Of a DNA stretch of 64,000 bases, positions 46,085 to 57,939 are shown in pieces (within the stretch, counting starts at the first letter, position 1; every line of letters begins with the position of its first letter). A program made the position numbers and the translations under genes. The notes below the pieces were generated by a model that saw only the letters and a program-made list of their open reading frames with translations, had not been told where the DNA came from and searched no databases. Source of the stretch: Poa pratensis. Lineage: Eukaryota; Streptophyta; Magnoliopsida; Poales; Poaceae. The DNA lies in assembly GCA_947311845.1 (NCBI GenBank), contig CAMZMU010000020.1, positions 37,739,199 to 37,803,198 of the forward strand, given 5' to 3'.

Positions 46085-46990
46085 CCCAACATACGCCTAA
46101 AAAATTGCGCACGCCCTAAATAACTGCTTTTTAGCGTGCGGGCAAAAAACAACGCTCCAACAGCCGTTGTATAATTCTGCGCGCCTCAAAAAAGCCCAGC
46201 GCGCTGGCAGAAGCTGGACTATTTGCTTCATATTTGGAGCGTGGGCAACAGCGCTCTGGGCAAAACGAAGCACGCGCGGGAAGGTCCAACCGCCAGGATG
46301 AAACTTCATCTACGCGTTGCCGGACGGAAACGCTCGCCGGAATCGGCCGCCCTCGTCGGAATAGGCCGTCGCCCGTTGGAATCGACTGCCGCCTGCTGAA
46401 ATCGTGTCCGCCCGTCGGAATCGACCGCCGTCCGTCAGATTCGCCCCCCCCCCCCCCCCGTGCCGGAATAGGATGCCTCCAAGACTAAGCCCTCCATGGT
46501 CGTGGTCGCGAGCTGTGCTCAGCTCGTCTCCACCGTGCTAGCCTGTCGGAATCGACAGCCGGGATGCGGGGAGGCGTTGCTTGTTGCACCTCCTGCGGCG
46601 CCGCCATGGCTTCTGCTTTGCCTTGCGAGCTAGCTAGCCCGAGGCTGCTTCTCCGTCCGTCCGTGGAGGCGCACGCGGAGGCGGATGGAGATGAGCTAGC
46701 TAGCTGCCTAGCTCCAATGATTGGGGGTATGGTTGCTATTTTTTATTTTTGGTCAGGGACCTGTTGGCGACTTAGCTGGACCTATTTGTATAAAGTTAAG
46801 GGACCTGTTTGTTGTACTGCTGCTGGATGCGCGTTGTATTTTAGTGCGCCTGCTGGAGCGGACAGCGGCACGCTAAATTATAGCGCGTCTGCTGAAGCAA
46901 AACAGGTGCCCAGCGCGCTAAACGCCTTTTTTGGCGCTGCAAAAAAAAAAGCGCGCCGGAGCGTAGCGCTGCTGTTGGAGATGCTCTAAC
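46085..46990. mobile_element. Possible non-autonomous DNA transposon with GCGC-rich subterminal repeats
   Basis: The two sides carry inverted-looking GCGC-rich segments: CTCCAACAGCCGTTGTATAA near 46153 on the left and GCTGCTGTTGGAGATGCTCT near 46968 on the right, the latter a common end in grass DNA elements. Many GCGCGC and GCGCTG words flank a GC-rich centre that includes a run of 16 C (46444-46459). Exact ends and target duplication could not be fixed, so superfamily is left open. Confidence 0.4.
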
Positions 46991-47929
46991 AAAGGGTGGC
47001 AATTGTGAGTAATTCTTCCGAAGTCCACTGAAGCCTTGGTCGCTCCGGGTGCCTAACGGGCCCTTAGTAGGCCTTTCGTGGGCTCTTTGAGAATTTTAGC
47101 CTTTAGTCAGACGTGGATAACCTAGTAGTCACGGCAATTGCCCTAAAAAAAAGTAGTCACGGTAATTCCCACACAAATAAAAGTAGCCACGGTGAGGGTG
47201 TGTGTGTCTAATCCTCAGCTGACTGAGGATAGGCTAATTCTCAGTCAGCTGATGTCAGCATCCATTTGTACACTGGTAAGCTGGTTTTAGACTTTTAGTC
47301 GAATAAACGTATGCTGGTTTAACTCACAGAATGGCGACCGTATGGGTAGGCCTATTTGCTGTGTGGGCTCGGCCCATTTAAGGTCCTGTACTGTTTTTGT
47401 TTTTCTTTTTTCCTGTTGCCTAGAGAATGGTTCGATCCTAACTTTGTGGTACTTTTTTCCACGTGAACATAAGAAGAAGGTTGATAAAACCCGTGAAAAA
47501 AAGAAGTCGATAAAAATGGAAACACGTATATTTGGTGCAAAACATTAAGTCAGCTATAATATTTTAACTTTTCTTATGAATCTATTTTTAAATTTATAAA
47601 TATGGGGAAAAATATTTTTGTATTTATGTAAAAGTACGTTTTTCTTTTTCTTCCTTTTTTACATTTTGTTTATACTTTTCTAGTTTTCTTTGATTTTTTT
47701 GTTATTAAAATTATACAAAAAATATACTTGTATTGTGAATGAACATCATTTTCAACCTGGGAAAAATTATTTCGAACATTGTAACTGATTCCTCTCTATG
47801 AACATTTTTTGTTACGAAGGATATTTTTAAAGTTAAGACAGAATATTGAAATGATTTGAAAAAAATGTTCATATAGTTCAAAAAAAATCGGTGAATTAAC
47901 AAATTGTTCGTGAGTTAAAAACATAGTCC
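46991..47929. other. Intergenic DNA, AT-rich
   Basis: No supported gene. A short palindromic cluster built on CCTCAGCTGACTGAGG lies at about 47211-47262 and could be the stub of a miniature element. Confidence 0.35.
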
Positions 47930-48785
47930 ATGGCGATATGTTTTCGCGAATTAAAATCTCAGTTGTGGCCACATTTGCAACTAGAAAAAAAATCTGAGCT
48001 ACAACCCAGTTGAAACTGAAAAATGTCAGTTGCAACCCACTTGCAACTGGAGAAATCTCACTTGCGTCCTTATTTACAATTGGAAAAATATCAAAAAATC
48101 TCTGTTGTAAGTGCTGTTGAAACTGCATCCTTGAGAAAATCTCAGTTGCAAGTGTAGTTACATCTGGGACAAAAAAAACTCAGTTGCAAGTGAAGTTCCT
48201 ACCAGAGCATCCTCGAGGAAATCTCAGTTGCAAGTCCAGTTGCACCCGAGGGCATCCTCGAGAAAATACCTGTTGCAAGTACAGTTATAACTGGGAAGAA
48301 TAAAAAATAAAAAATCTCAGTTGCAAGGGAAGTTGCAAGCGGAGCATCCTAGAGGAAATCTTAATTGCAAGTGCAGTTGCAACTGGGAAAAAATCAAAAA
48401 AAATCTCAGTTGCAATCGTAGTTGCAACCGGAGCATCCTCGAGGAAATCTCAGCTGCAAGGGCAGTTGCAACTGGAAAAAAGAGAAAAAATCTTAGTTGC
48501 AAGTGTAGTTGCAACCGGGGCATCCCTCGAGAAAATATTAGTTGCAAGTGCAGTTGCAACTGGGGACAATAAAAAAAAGAAAAAACTCTGTTGCAAGTGA
48601 AGTTGCAACCGAAGCATCCTCGTGGAAATCTTAGCTGCAAGGGCAGTTGCAACACTGGAAAAAAGGGAAAAATCTCAGTTGCAAGTGCAGTTGCAACCGG
48701 GACATTCCTCGAGAAAATATCATTAGCAAGTGCAGTTGCAACTGAGGACAATGAAAAAGGAAAAAAATCTCAGTTGCAAGTTGAT
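47930..48785. repeat. Minisatellite of TTGCAA-rich units
   Basis: Irregular tandem units of about 50-65 bp alternate AAATCTCAGTTGCAAG, TGCAGTTGCAAC and GGAGCATCCTCGAGGAAATC, often separated by poly-A. Units are cleanest from 48130 to 48785 and decay leftwards. Reading frames across it (repeating LQLQL or SCNW peptides) are artefacts of the repeat, not genes. Confidence 0.85.
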
Positions 48786-49897
48786 TGAGATTTACCAATT
48801 CTCATACGACTAAAATTTCATAATTCCAAAAAACTAATTAAGAAAATAGAGTTAAAGATAATCTGGAATGAATAATATTTAAAAATGTCACACTAAAGTC
48901 TATAAAAAATAATTTTGTGCACTATGCAACAGGCATAAATAATAATATAGAGACACATTAGTACACATGAGAAGTTACCGATGGAAATGGAAAAGAAAAT
49001 GATAATAGAAATAATTATAAGGAAATACAAAAGAAAACAAAAGGTCTTTTAAAAATCAATAAAAAAATAAACGACCGAGCACTCCCCTTCAAAAGGAGAA
49101 CAACGTAACACAAAAAGAAGCCCACGTGTGGTCAAAGACTCAAATCGCTGAACTTTCTTGACAAAACCGGAAAAAAGCCCATCAAGAATTAGTTAGGTAA
49201 AGAAAACAAAAATACACTGGCTACCTAGTCCGTAAAAAAAAAAGGCATGCGAAGGGGTGGACAAAAACTATGCTACATCTTGTGAACAAAGTAAATCCAC
49301 TAGGATGCAAATTATTATTCTTTTTTAGATAAACACATATTATTACAAAATAGCAACACAAAATAAGGGCTAGAATGACAAAAAAAGAAAACAATTTCAA
49401 AACTGAAAGAGTCCATTAATGAAAATATATGAAAAGTAACATGCTAAAAATCAGAAAAACAAAAGAAAACGTACGGAAAACCAAGAAAAAATAGTAGAAA
49501 AGCATATACAATCTTAATAATATAGTGTTTTGGCATAGACATGTATGCCGCTAATTATTAAAAGAATAGTTGGTGAAGAAATAATAGAAAATAAAGTTTT
49601 AAAAGGCAAAGAAAACAAAAAAGGAAAAATAAATTGAACATATCAAACAATAAAACACTACAAGAGAAAAACATAATGCGACAGATATATGGGCCGCGAC
49701 ACGACACTTGTGAAAAAAACAATCAGACAAGGAACAAAAAATCCCGCACATGAAAAAACAATCAACTTTGTGAATAAAGTCCCACATGCATGAAAAGGCC
49801 TATGTTGATACACGTAAGAAGAACCAGGCCCGTGTGGATACAGTTAAGAGGCCAACCAGCAGGCCAGCGAGTGCTGCCTGCACGCGTGCTGCGATCG
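48786..49897. other. AT-rich intergenic DNA
   Basis: Very AT-rich and purine-skewed; no gene or repeat structure that I can support. Confidence 0.4.
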
Positions 49898-50736
49898 ACC
49901 AGCTAATTACGGCGGAGAGAGTTTGAAATGAGGCGATGACGGGCGACTCCGGGGCGGCGTGCGCGCCGGCCCTCCCTCCTCGCCGGCCGGCCATCCCTCG
50001 CCGTTTCTGCGGTCTCGGCCGTCGCTGAACGGTGATGGGCTTCGGGGACGGTTCTGGGAGGCGGACTGGCCGCCGGTGGCCCCCGACCCGTGCAGCGATG
50101 AGGAGGTGCGGGAATCACCGCCGAGGTCGCCGGCGACGCTTGGTGACTTCCTCGCGTCGGCTCAACAGCGGCGTTCCCCACGCGCGGATGGGGTGCGCCG
50201 CCCTTTCGCCCCTGGCGGCTGTGGCTCTCGGTTCCGCCCGGGGAGCGACCGAGTTTCGCAGCCTGCTCCGACTCCGGTAAGTCTCCCCATAGCTACCTCT
50301 CCCTCCCTTCCCCGGCCGTTGGCTGAGATTCTGCCCGGAACTCCGGAGACGCCGCCGCCGCAGCCGGCGACGAGGGGGACGCTGACCTCCCTAGGGTTAG
50401 CCTTGACCCCTACCTGGGCCGGGCCTCTTGATGGGCTGGCCCTATTGCCCTTTGCGGAGGTGGACCGGCCGAGGGGCCGTGTGGACAGGGTGGGCCTGGG
50501 GGCTGCCCCGCTGCGATGTTGGGCCCCTTCCTCGGCCTTAGTGGAGGCCCAGCCCACCCGCGCGCTAGGGTCCGACCCAGCCGCGTTATGGTGGTGGATT
50601 CCCAGGGGTAGTCGCGACCTTGCTCTAGGTTTCCCTGCTTCTGAAGAGGACGTGCGGCGGCGCGGTGCTTCGGCGAAGACCATCGTTCTCTCCCCTCCCC
50701 CGCCGCCTTTCCTCCTCCTTCGCGCAGGTGGTGCTG

Positions 50737-52867
50737 ATGGCGGGGTCGGGAGCTGGCGCGAGCAACGGTGCGGGTCCCGCAGGCAGGGGGGCCCCAACCG
50801 CGGCGGTGCAAGTCGCCAACAGCTGGCCGCCGCTCCGTCGGCCGCCCCGGCGGTCAACCCGCACTTCCCCTCGCCCCCAACCCGCCGCCGGTGCAGCCGC
50901 ACTGGTTCATCGAGAGGGAGAGGAAGCGCGAGGCCAAGAGGCTCGCGGCGGAACAAGCCCTGGCCGGGGCTCCGGCGCCGGTGGCGTGGCCCCTCCGGCT
51001 GCGGTGCAGGGAGGTGGTGCCCGGGACTTGGCGCGTGCGTCTGGGAAGGCGCCGGCCGCGCCCGCTCGCCGGCCCCCTCCTGCGCGCCCCTCTTCCTCGA
51101 CGCCGGTCTCCGGCTCGGGTGGCCCGAGCGCTTCCCAGGCGGAGTGCTTCAAGTGCGGCCAGACTGGCCACTTCCAGTCGGCGTGCCGCTTCACCCCGGA
51201 TCATGCCGAGCTGCAGCTCATGGGGCAGGCCATTCCGGGAGAGGGTTTCTTCTACCTCGACTTCGAGGAGAGCGAGTCGGAGCTCGAGGAGGACACCAAC
51301 GAGGCCATCATCTCCTTTGCGGGACAAGGGCTTCCGATCCCCGCCTTGGAGGCGGAGCTGCGACATCTGGTGGAGGGTGCTTGGGACTGGAGGGTGCGGG
51401 AGGTTGCCCCCCTGCAGTTCTCGGTGTGCTTCCCCTCCCGGGACCTCCTCAAGATGAGAGGAGTGGCAGGATCTTCTTGCCGCTCAACAACCTGGAGGCT
51501 GCCATCCGGCTGGCGGATGCTGATCCGGCGCCGGCCGTGGTTCTCCAAGAGGCGTGGGTGACGATCACGGGGCTGCCCAAGCGCATGAGGAAGGTGTCTC
51601 TCTCATGGCCGGGATGCGCATGCTTGGGCGTCCCCTGGAGGTGGATACTCGCACCCTCGCCAACCGCCTCCCGGTTCGGATGCGCATGGCTTGCCGCAAC
51701 CCGGCCAAGCTTAACGGTCGGGCCGAGATCTTCCACAAGAACGAGGGGTTCAATGTGGGAGTCAAAGTTGACCTGCCGGGGGCGAGCTCTTCCGTCCCTC
51801 CTCCGCCGCTACCTCCGGCTGATCACGACAGCTCCGGGGAGGACAGCCTCAACGAGGAGTGGAGGCGGCGGCGAGAAGGACCAGCGGACCTACGGGGCAG
51901 CCCCTCAGGCCGGTGTGACCAGCACCACGCTGCCTGATGCACCGGCGGCCGGGGGGCAGCCCAGGGCGGCGCCGCCTCGGTGGACTCGGCCATGGGGGAG
52001 ATCCCCGTGGCGTCGCTGGTGGGAGACCAGTACGGCTCCAACCTGAGGGGGGCCAAGGCGTGGCCCCCTTCCCTCTCCGTCATCGAGCGCCTGCGGGCGG
52101 CCTCGGCCACCATCGAGACGGTGGTGATGGACGTGGTACCACCACCCCCCGTCCCCTCGGGCGGAGGAGACCGACGGGGCCAGCATGCTCTCCCCGGGCT
52201 CCCTGGCCTCTGAGGGCTCGCCGGCCCCTGCCAAGGCCGGGTCCGGTGGTGTGGAGGTGGAGGTGGAGTCGGAGACTGAGTCGGGCTCGGTAGCGCAGCT
52301 GGCGCCGCTGCCGGAGGACTTGGAGGTACCGGCTGGAGGTGCAACCTCCCGCCGTCCGCGCTCCAGGACTAACCCTGCTGGTCCGCCCCGCAAGAGCGCG
52401 AGGCTCCACGGCCCGGAGTCTGCCGTGCACTCGGTGGAGCGGGCAGAGCGTCGTGCCGCGGTCAGGAACCTCGAGGAACCAGGTTCGTCCTCATCTTCTT
52501 TCGCTGTGCTCCAGGATTTGCCTGATTCGCACCTTACAGCGGTAGTTCATGATGCGGGTCTTGCTTTCGCGGTAGAAGCGGGTACCGAGTCTGAGGTCCT
52601 TTCGCTCATCCGGGCGAAAGAGAAAGCGCAAGCTGCGATCGCTGAAGCGATCTTCCGCCGGGACGCAGCGGTGGCCGAGGCGGCCGCCGCGGTCGCGAGA
52701 GAGTCGGACGAGGTGGTTGGGGCCACCGCGGAAGGGGAGGTGGAGCCGTGGAGCCGGCGGCCGCTCCTCTGGCTAAGTCCGTGGCCACCCCCACTGCCAC
52801 TGCGCGGGGTCCGGCCAAAACTAAGGTGGCAGCCCGTCGTGGACGGAGGAGAACCCCTGTGTCGTGA
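50737..52867 (+). pseudogene. LINE ORF1 (zinc-knuckle nucleic-acid-binding protein), frameshifted
   Basis: The likely start is ATGGCGGGGTCGGG at 50737. The protein has a proline- and alanine-rich amino part, a CCHC knuckle (CFKCGQTGHFQSAC) encoded around 51141-51182, and an RRM-like core following it (FSVCFPSRDLLKM, FLPLNNLEAAIRLADAD, WVTITGLP). After that comes a long variable tail. At least four shifts move the frame, near 51460, 51590, 51940-52180 and 52745. ORF1 would bind LINE RNA to form the transposition particle. Its stop, TGA at 52865-52867, overlaps the ORF2 start by one base. Confidence 0.75.
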
Positions 52868-55800
52868 TGCGGGGAGGCTTTTACAATATCCGGGGTTTTG
52901 GACGGCCGGGACGTCGAACCCAAATCAAGGAGTTTATTTCCCGAGAGCGTTTAGACTTCGTTGGCCTCCAGGAGACCATAAAATCCAGCTTTACCCCCGC
53001 TGAGCTGCGAAGTATCGACCCTGGGGGGCACTTTGCATGGCATCACACCCCAGCGAATGGTCATTCGGGCGGAATGTTGTTGGGAGTCAACGAGGATTCA
53101 TATGAGGTGCAGAAATGGAGTAGTGGCTCCTTCTACATCCAGGCGGATGTCTTGCAGTTAGACACTTCCAAACACTGGGCATGCCTGGTGGTCTATGGGC
53201 CTGCAGACCACCGCCGCACTGATGAATTCCTGTCGGAATTGGCTACGGCCATTTCGACGTGCCCTCTACCGTTGGTGGTTGGCGGAGATTTCAACCTGAT
53301 TAGGGGATCAGAGGATAAGAACAACGATAACATCAACTGGCCCCGAGTGCACAAATTCAATGACTTCATCGCAAACCTTGCACTCCGGGAGATTCGTAGA
53401 GGTGGTTCTCGCTACACCTGGACGAATAGGCAGCTGAATCCAGTTCGCTCTGTGCTGGACCGGGTCCTGATGACCAACGAGTGGGAGGCGCTCTTCCCAC
53501 TCTGCTCGCTGACAGCGGAGACCATCATTGGTTCGGACCATGCAGCCCTTGTGCTCAGCTCCGGGGAAGAACTGAAGAGACGGAGTTCTCGGTTCTTCTT
53601 TGAGAAGGCTTGGCTAGAGAGACCAGAGTTTGCGGACTTGGTGCAGGAGAAGTGGAGGGGGCTCATGGGTCTTGTGGGCCCTCAAGTGACCCCATCACTG
53701 ACTGGAATAAGATATCCGCAGGCCTTCGTCAATTCCTAAAAGGCTGGGGGGCCAATAAGGAAGAGAGGACAAGGACTTGAAGGCGGACATTCTTACCCAG
53801 ATTCAGGGCTTGGATGCCCTCGCCGACTCCTCCGGTCTAGATGATGAGGGCTGGGCCCTCAGATATCACCTGGAAGACCAGCTCACCCATCTCGCCAAGA
53901 TGGAGGAAGAGTACTGGCGGCAAAGGAGCCGAGTCCAATGGTTGCTGAAGGGCGATGCTAACACGGCCTTTTTTCATGCTATCGCCAACGGTCGCCGGAG
54001 GAAATGCGCCATTACCCGCCTGACCTCAGACCAGGGTACCATTTCGGACCCTAGGGGCATTCAGGCGCACATCTACGATTTCTATCGTAGGTTGCTTGGC
54101 GAGGAGGGAGAGTCGAGGCTCTTCTCCCTTGCCAATACCCTTTGGGACATGGAGGGCCGCGTCTCGGAGGAGGAAAATCAGGACCTCATGCTTACCTTCA
54201 CTTGTGAGGAGATGGACTCGGTCCTGAAAAGCATGAAGGTGGACACGGCTCCGGGCCCGGATGGCCTGCCGGTGATTTTCTTTAAGAAGTTCTGGCCTCT
54301 GGTAAGACCATTGATTATGGATATTACGAATGGTTTCGCTCTTGGGAGAGTGGACATTTCGAGGCTGAATTTTGGGGCCCTCACGCTTATCCCCAAAGTT
54401 CCCGGGGCGGAAGATATCCGACAGTTTAGACCGATAGCTCTCATTAACGTCATTTTTAAGTTTGTCGCGAAAGCCTATGCGCTTAGGTTATCTCCCGTCG
54501 CTCATCGCACGATTAGTAGGACTCAATCTGCGTTTATTAAAGGACGGCACATCCATGAGGGTGTTGTCTCCCTACAAGAAATTGTGCACGAAATTAAGTC
54601 CAAGAAACTTGGGGGAGTTTTCTTGAAGCTGGACTTCGAAAAGGCCTACGACCGTGTGAAGTGGCCTTTCTTGCGTGAGGTGCTCCTCCGCAAAGGCTTT
54701 GACCCAGGTTGGGTTCATCGTGTCATGGGCTTGGTCTCGGGGGGCCAAACCGCCATTACCATTAACGGGGAAGTGGGCAACTTCTTCCGCAATGGTCGGG
54801 GGGTGCGCCAGGGCGACCCTCTCACCACTTCTCTTTGACTTTGTGGTGGAGGCGCTTGCGGCCATTTTGGACGCGGCAAAGGGAGCGGGCCATATTTCTG
54901 GGCTCATTCCCCACGTGATACCTGGGGGGGTATCACATCTGCAGTATGCAGATGATACGATCATTATGATCCAGCCGGATGACTTGGCAATCGCCAACCT
55001 AAAATTCATCCTCCTCTGCTTTGAGAGTATGTCCGGTCTGCGAATTAATTTTCACAAGAGTGAGGTCATGGTTTTGGGGAACCCGGACCTGGATCACCAA
55101 CGGATAGCAAACATGCTAAACTGCAAATTAGGGGTGTTCCCCTTCACCTGCTTAGGTTTACCTATTAGTGACAGAGCGCTGACGGCGGGGGATTGGGGTC
55201 CCCCGATGAAGGTGGCTAAGCGGGCCGATCCCTGGATGGGGAATATGATGTCAGCTGCTGCTAGACTCACGCTGATCGACGCCTGCCTCTCCAGCCTTTC
55301 GCTCCATGCCATGGGGGTCTGCCTGCTGGGCGACGGGGTTCATGGGGCGATGAACAAACACCGTGCACGATTCTTCTGGGGGGACTCGCGCACGACACGC
55401 CGCTACCACTGGGTGAGATGGGCTGACATGTGTCTACCCAAGGCCCTAGGGGGATGGGGATCATGGACACAAAGTGCATGAACAAGTGCCTTATGGCCAA
55501 ATGGATTTGGAAGCTTTATGCTGGAGAACAAGGTTTGTGGGCTGATATTCTCCGGAACAAGTACCTTAGGGATAAGGACTTATTGGTGGACTCCCACACC
55601 TACGGCTCACAATTTTGGAGATCTATCCAAAAAGTGAAGGATGTGTTCCGCTTGGGGGCGAAACATGATATCGGTAATGGACTTTCCACCAGGCTCTGGT
55701 TAGACTGGTGGATAGGCCCGGGTCCTCTTTCTGAGAGTTTCCCGGAGATCTTTACCATTACCGCGGATCCGGAGATCACTATTGCCGACGCCCTACAGCC

Positions 55801-56516
55801 AGGAGGTTGGGACATTCCTTGTAGACGCGCGTTTGGCCATGTAGAACACAACCAATGGGTTAATCTGTTGAGAACAATTCAGGGTACGCGGCTAACCCCG
55901 ACTCCCGACCGTATAATTTGGGCCCTGGAATCTTCGGGGAGGTTCTCGGTTAGGTCCTTATACCGCAAGCTGTGCAGGGAACCCCCCGTAGACATTTCGT
56001 GAGATATGGAGGATTGCGGTCCCCCGTAAGATCCGAGTGTTCCTGTGGCAACTTATAAGGAAGAGACTGCCGTCAAACGACAACATTCACCACCGAAACG
56101 GCCCTTCCTCAGGCAGATGCGCCTTATGTGGGGAGTTTGAGGACACCAACCACATTTTCTTCGCATGTCCTCTTGCCAAGTTCATGTGGAGTGCAGTGCG
56201 GGAGCTGTTCCAGTGCAACTGGAACCCCACCTGCTTCCCGGATGTTTACCGAGAACTGTGTAGACACACGGGACAAGCGAAACGTGTTTTGTGGACGTGT
56301 TGCGCAGCGCTAGTCTGGTCTCTTTGGACAACTAGGAACAAATTCACCATTGAGGGGGTCTTCCCCGGTCAACCCGCTGACGGCCTCTATAAACTTTCTA
56401 TGTATCTACAGGTGTGGAAGCCAGTGGCTAGGAGACAGGATCGCGAGACGGTGGAGCTGACGATTAGCAGGATCCGTCAGCTCTACACACAGGTGCGGGA
56501 GGCCCCTGCACCTTGA
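52867..56516 (+). pseudogene. LINE ORF2 (endonuclease and reverse transcriptase), frameshifted
   Basis: It starts at ATG 52867 inside TGATG. The endonuclease (about 52870-53560) shows NIRGFGRPGR, FVGLQETIKS, GGDFNLI and GSDHAAL, the apurinic-endonuclease landmarks. Reverse transcriptase (about 54200-55100) shows APGPDGLP, FRPIALIN, LDFEKAYDRV, GVRQGDP and the catalytic QYADDT. The zinc-binding RVT tail (CALCGEFEDTNHIFFACPLA) is at about 56122-56190. The frame breaks near 53697, 53765, 54832, 55455 and 56003, mostly with the neighbouring frame continuing the same domain, so damage is small indels. No RNase H domain is present after the zinc finger. Confidence 0.85.
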
Positions 56517-56773
56517 GCCCCGCCATCCCTGCTTGTATCCCTCTTTTTGGTGCCTTAGTGTGCTCGTTCCAGTCTTGTGGGTCTGGGATCTTCCCTAGGA
56601 GGTGTAGCTCTGTGAACCTCCATGTGCTACGCTTGCGCCTGGTGCGCTTCTTTATTTCCGAGCCTGCGTGCTCGTGTTGCCGTTTCACGGCTTGTAAGAA
56701 CTATGTGGATACTGTGGCTTCATTAATTTAAAGCCGGGCTCATCTTGAGCCTAGGGTCTTACCAGCTAATTAC

Positions 56774-57050
56774 TACATAGTATGCAACAATGCATCACAT
56801 CAGTCCTGGTATATAAATGAAGGGATCACCGATGGCCGCTAAAATATCCGCCGTTGTCTAGTCAATTGTATCAATAATTACTAATATTAGAATTTTCCCA
56901 TGTGCAATCCCACCGCAACAAATTACAAAGATTCTTTCAACAAGAATCACCAATGCTTCCAGCCAAAAAAGTTGATAGATTACACAAATATTTATAGAAA
57001 TAATCATCAACGTTTACAGCGAAAAAAACAATTCGAAACGAAATTTTCCC
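56774..57050. other. Intergenic DNA between LINEs
   Basis: AT-rich; nothing recognised. Confidence 0.35.
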
Positions 57051-57059
57051 GTGAAAAAG

Positions 57060-57922
57060 CTCTTTACAATAGATTACAAAGATGTTTGTAGCAATAACAA
57101 AGAGAGAGATACTGGTCCATGTGTGTTTTGTGGACGCATGGAGAGTATTGGGCATGCGATGCTTACCTGTCAGTTTGCCCATGTTGTTTGGAGAGCAGTT
57201 AAGCAACAGTTTCATTTGCGCTTGGACCGCAGTCCTTCGGCTCCAATGGCCAGTGGCTTTTCGACTTCCTTGATCGGGCTACTGATATACAGGCTACTGT
57301 GTTGGCTGTGAGCTTCTGGCACATCTGGGATGCAAGAAACAATGCTCGGAACTCGTCGGACAAGCCAAACCCAGTGAGCACTTGTGCGAAGATTGTCGCG
57401 TATGTTTATCTCATCCGATCACAGACCTCCAACCCTACCCCGGTTACTAGGTGTGACTCCAATATTACTTCTCGATGGAATCCACCGCCACCGGGCACAG
57501 TTCCTCATAAACTCTGATGCTGCGGTCTTTGAGGCGGATAGAATATGGGGGCGGGCGTTGTCGTCCGAGATCATACCGGGAATTGCTTGGTGGCGTGCCG
57601 CCAACATTTGCCAGCTCTACGCCGCGCCATTTCTTTGGCGCTGGAGGAGGGCTTTAACAAGGTAATATTGCTACTGATTGCCTCTCTCTTGTCCAACGGC
57701 TCAACTCCTCCATGATGGACAGATCTTCTGTCGGTATTATAGTCAGTGCTATGAAGACCATGCTGTCCTCTTTACATCGGTCTCCTTCATCCATGTGAAG
57801 TGTCACCTGAATGAAGCAGCACACGTTCTTGCAAAGTCTTGTTTTAGTTCTCAAACTTGTGAGGTTTTTCATTCTGTTCCGGATTGCATCCGGGGAACTT
57901 TATGTATTGATGTTATCTAATC
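57060..57922 (+). pseudogene. Second LINE remnant: zinc-binding RVT tail plus RNase H
   Basis: Plus-strand fragments in several frames give CVFCGRMESIGHAMLTCQFA with HVVWRAVKQ (zinc-binding RVT tail), then FWHIWDARNNARN, then an RNase H-like domain: NSDAAVFEADRIWG, TDCLSLVQRLNSS, VKCHLNEAAHVLAKSC. This order (zinc finger then RNase H) is that of many plant non-LTR proteins and differs from the neighbouring LINE, which lacks RNase H, so it is a separate 5'-truncated relic. Frames change at least three times. The coding stretch ends with a stop at about 57920. Confidence 0.7.
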
Positions 57923-57939
57923 AATAAAGGGGTGTGTTA

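Larger units (their letters stand above)
49911..56760 (+). mobile_element. Full-length LINE (plant L1-type), frameshifted
   Basis: A 6.85-kb non-LTR retrotransposon flanked by the 13-bp duplication ACCAGCTAATTAC (49898-49910 and 56761-56773). It has a GC-rich leader, ORF1 with a zinc knuckle, ORF2 with endonuclease, reverse transcriptase and a zinc-binding tail, and a 3' untranslated region ending near CCGGGCTCATCTTGAGCC. No long poly-A tail is present. Domain order and length match plant L1 elements. Several frameshifts in both ORFs make it inactive. Composition is far more GC-rich than the surrounding DNA. Confidence 0.92.

Noticed and set aside
46444..46459. Run of 16 C
   Set aside because: A homopolymer whose length may be an assembly artefact; no functional claim is made.
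48317..48788. Open frames translating to LQLQL or SCNW repeats
   Set aside because: They are periodic products of the minisatellite.
49959..52046. Long plus-strand frame of 695 codons at the LINE 5' end
   Set aside because: It runs through the LINE leader and switches in and out of the true ORF1 frame; the GC-rich composition keeps stop codons rare. The real ORF1 is better placed from 50737.
50162..52430. Several long minus-strand frames across LINE ORF1
   Set aside because: Shadows of a GC-rich gene on the other strand, with low-complexity R/P/A translation and no domain.
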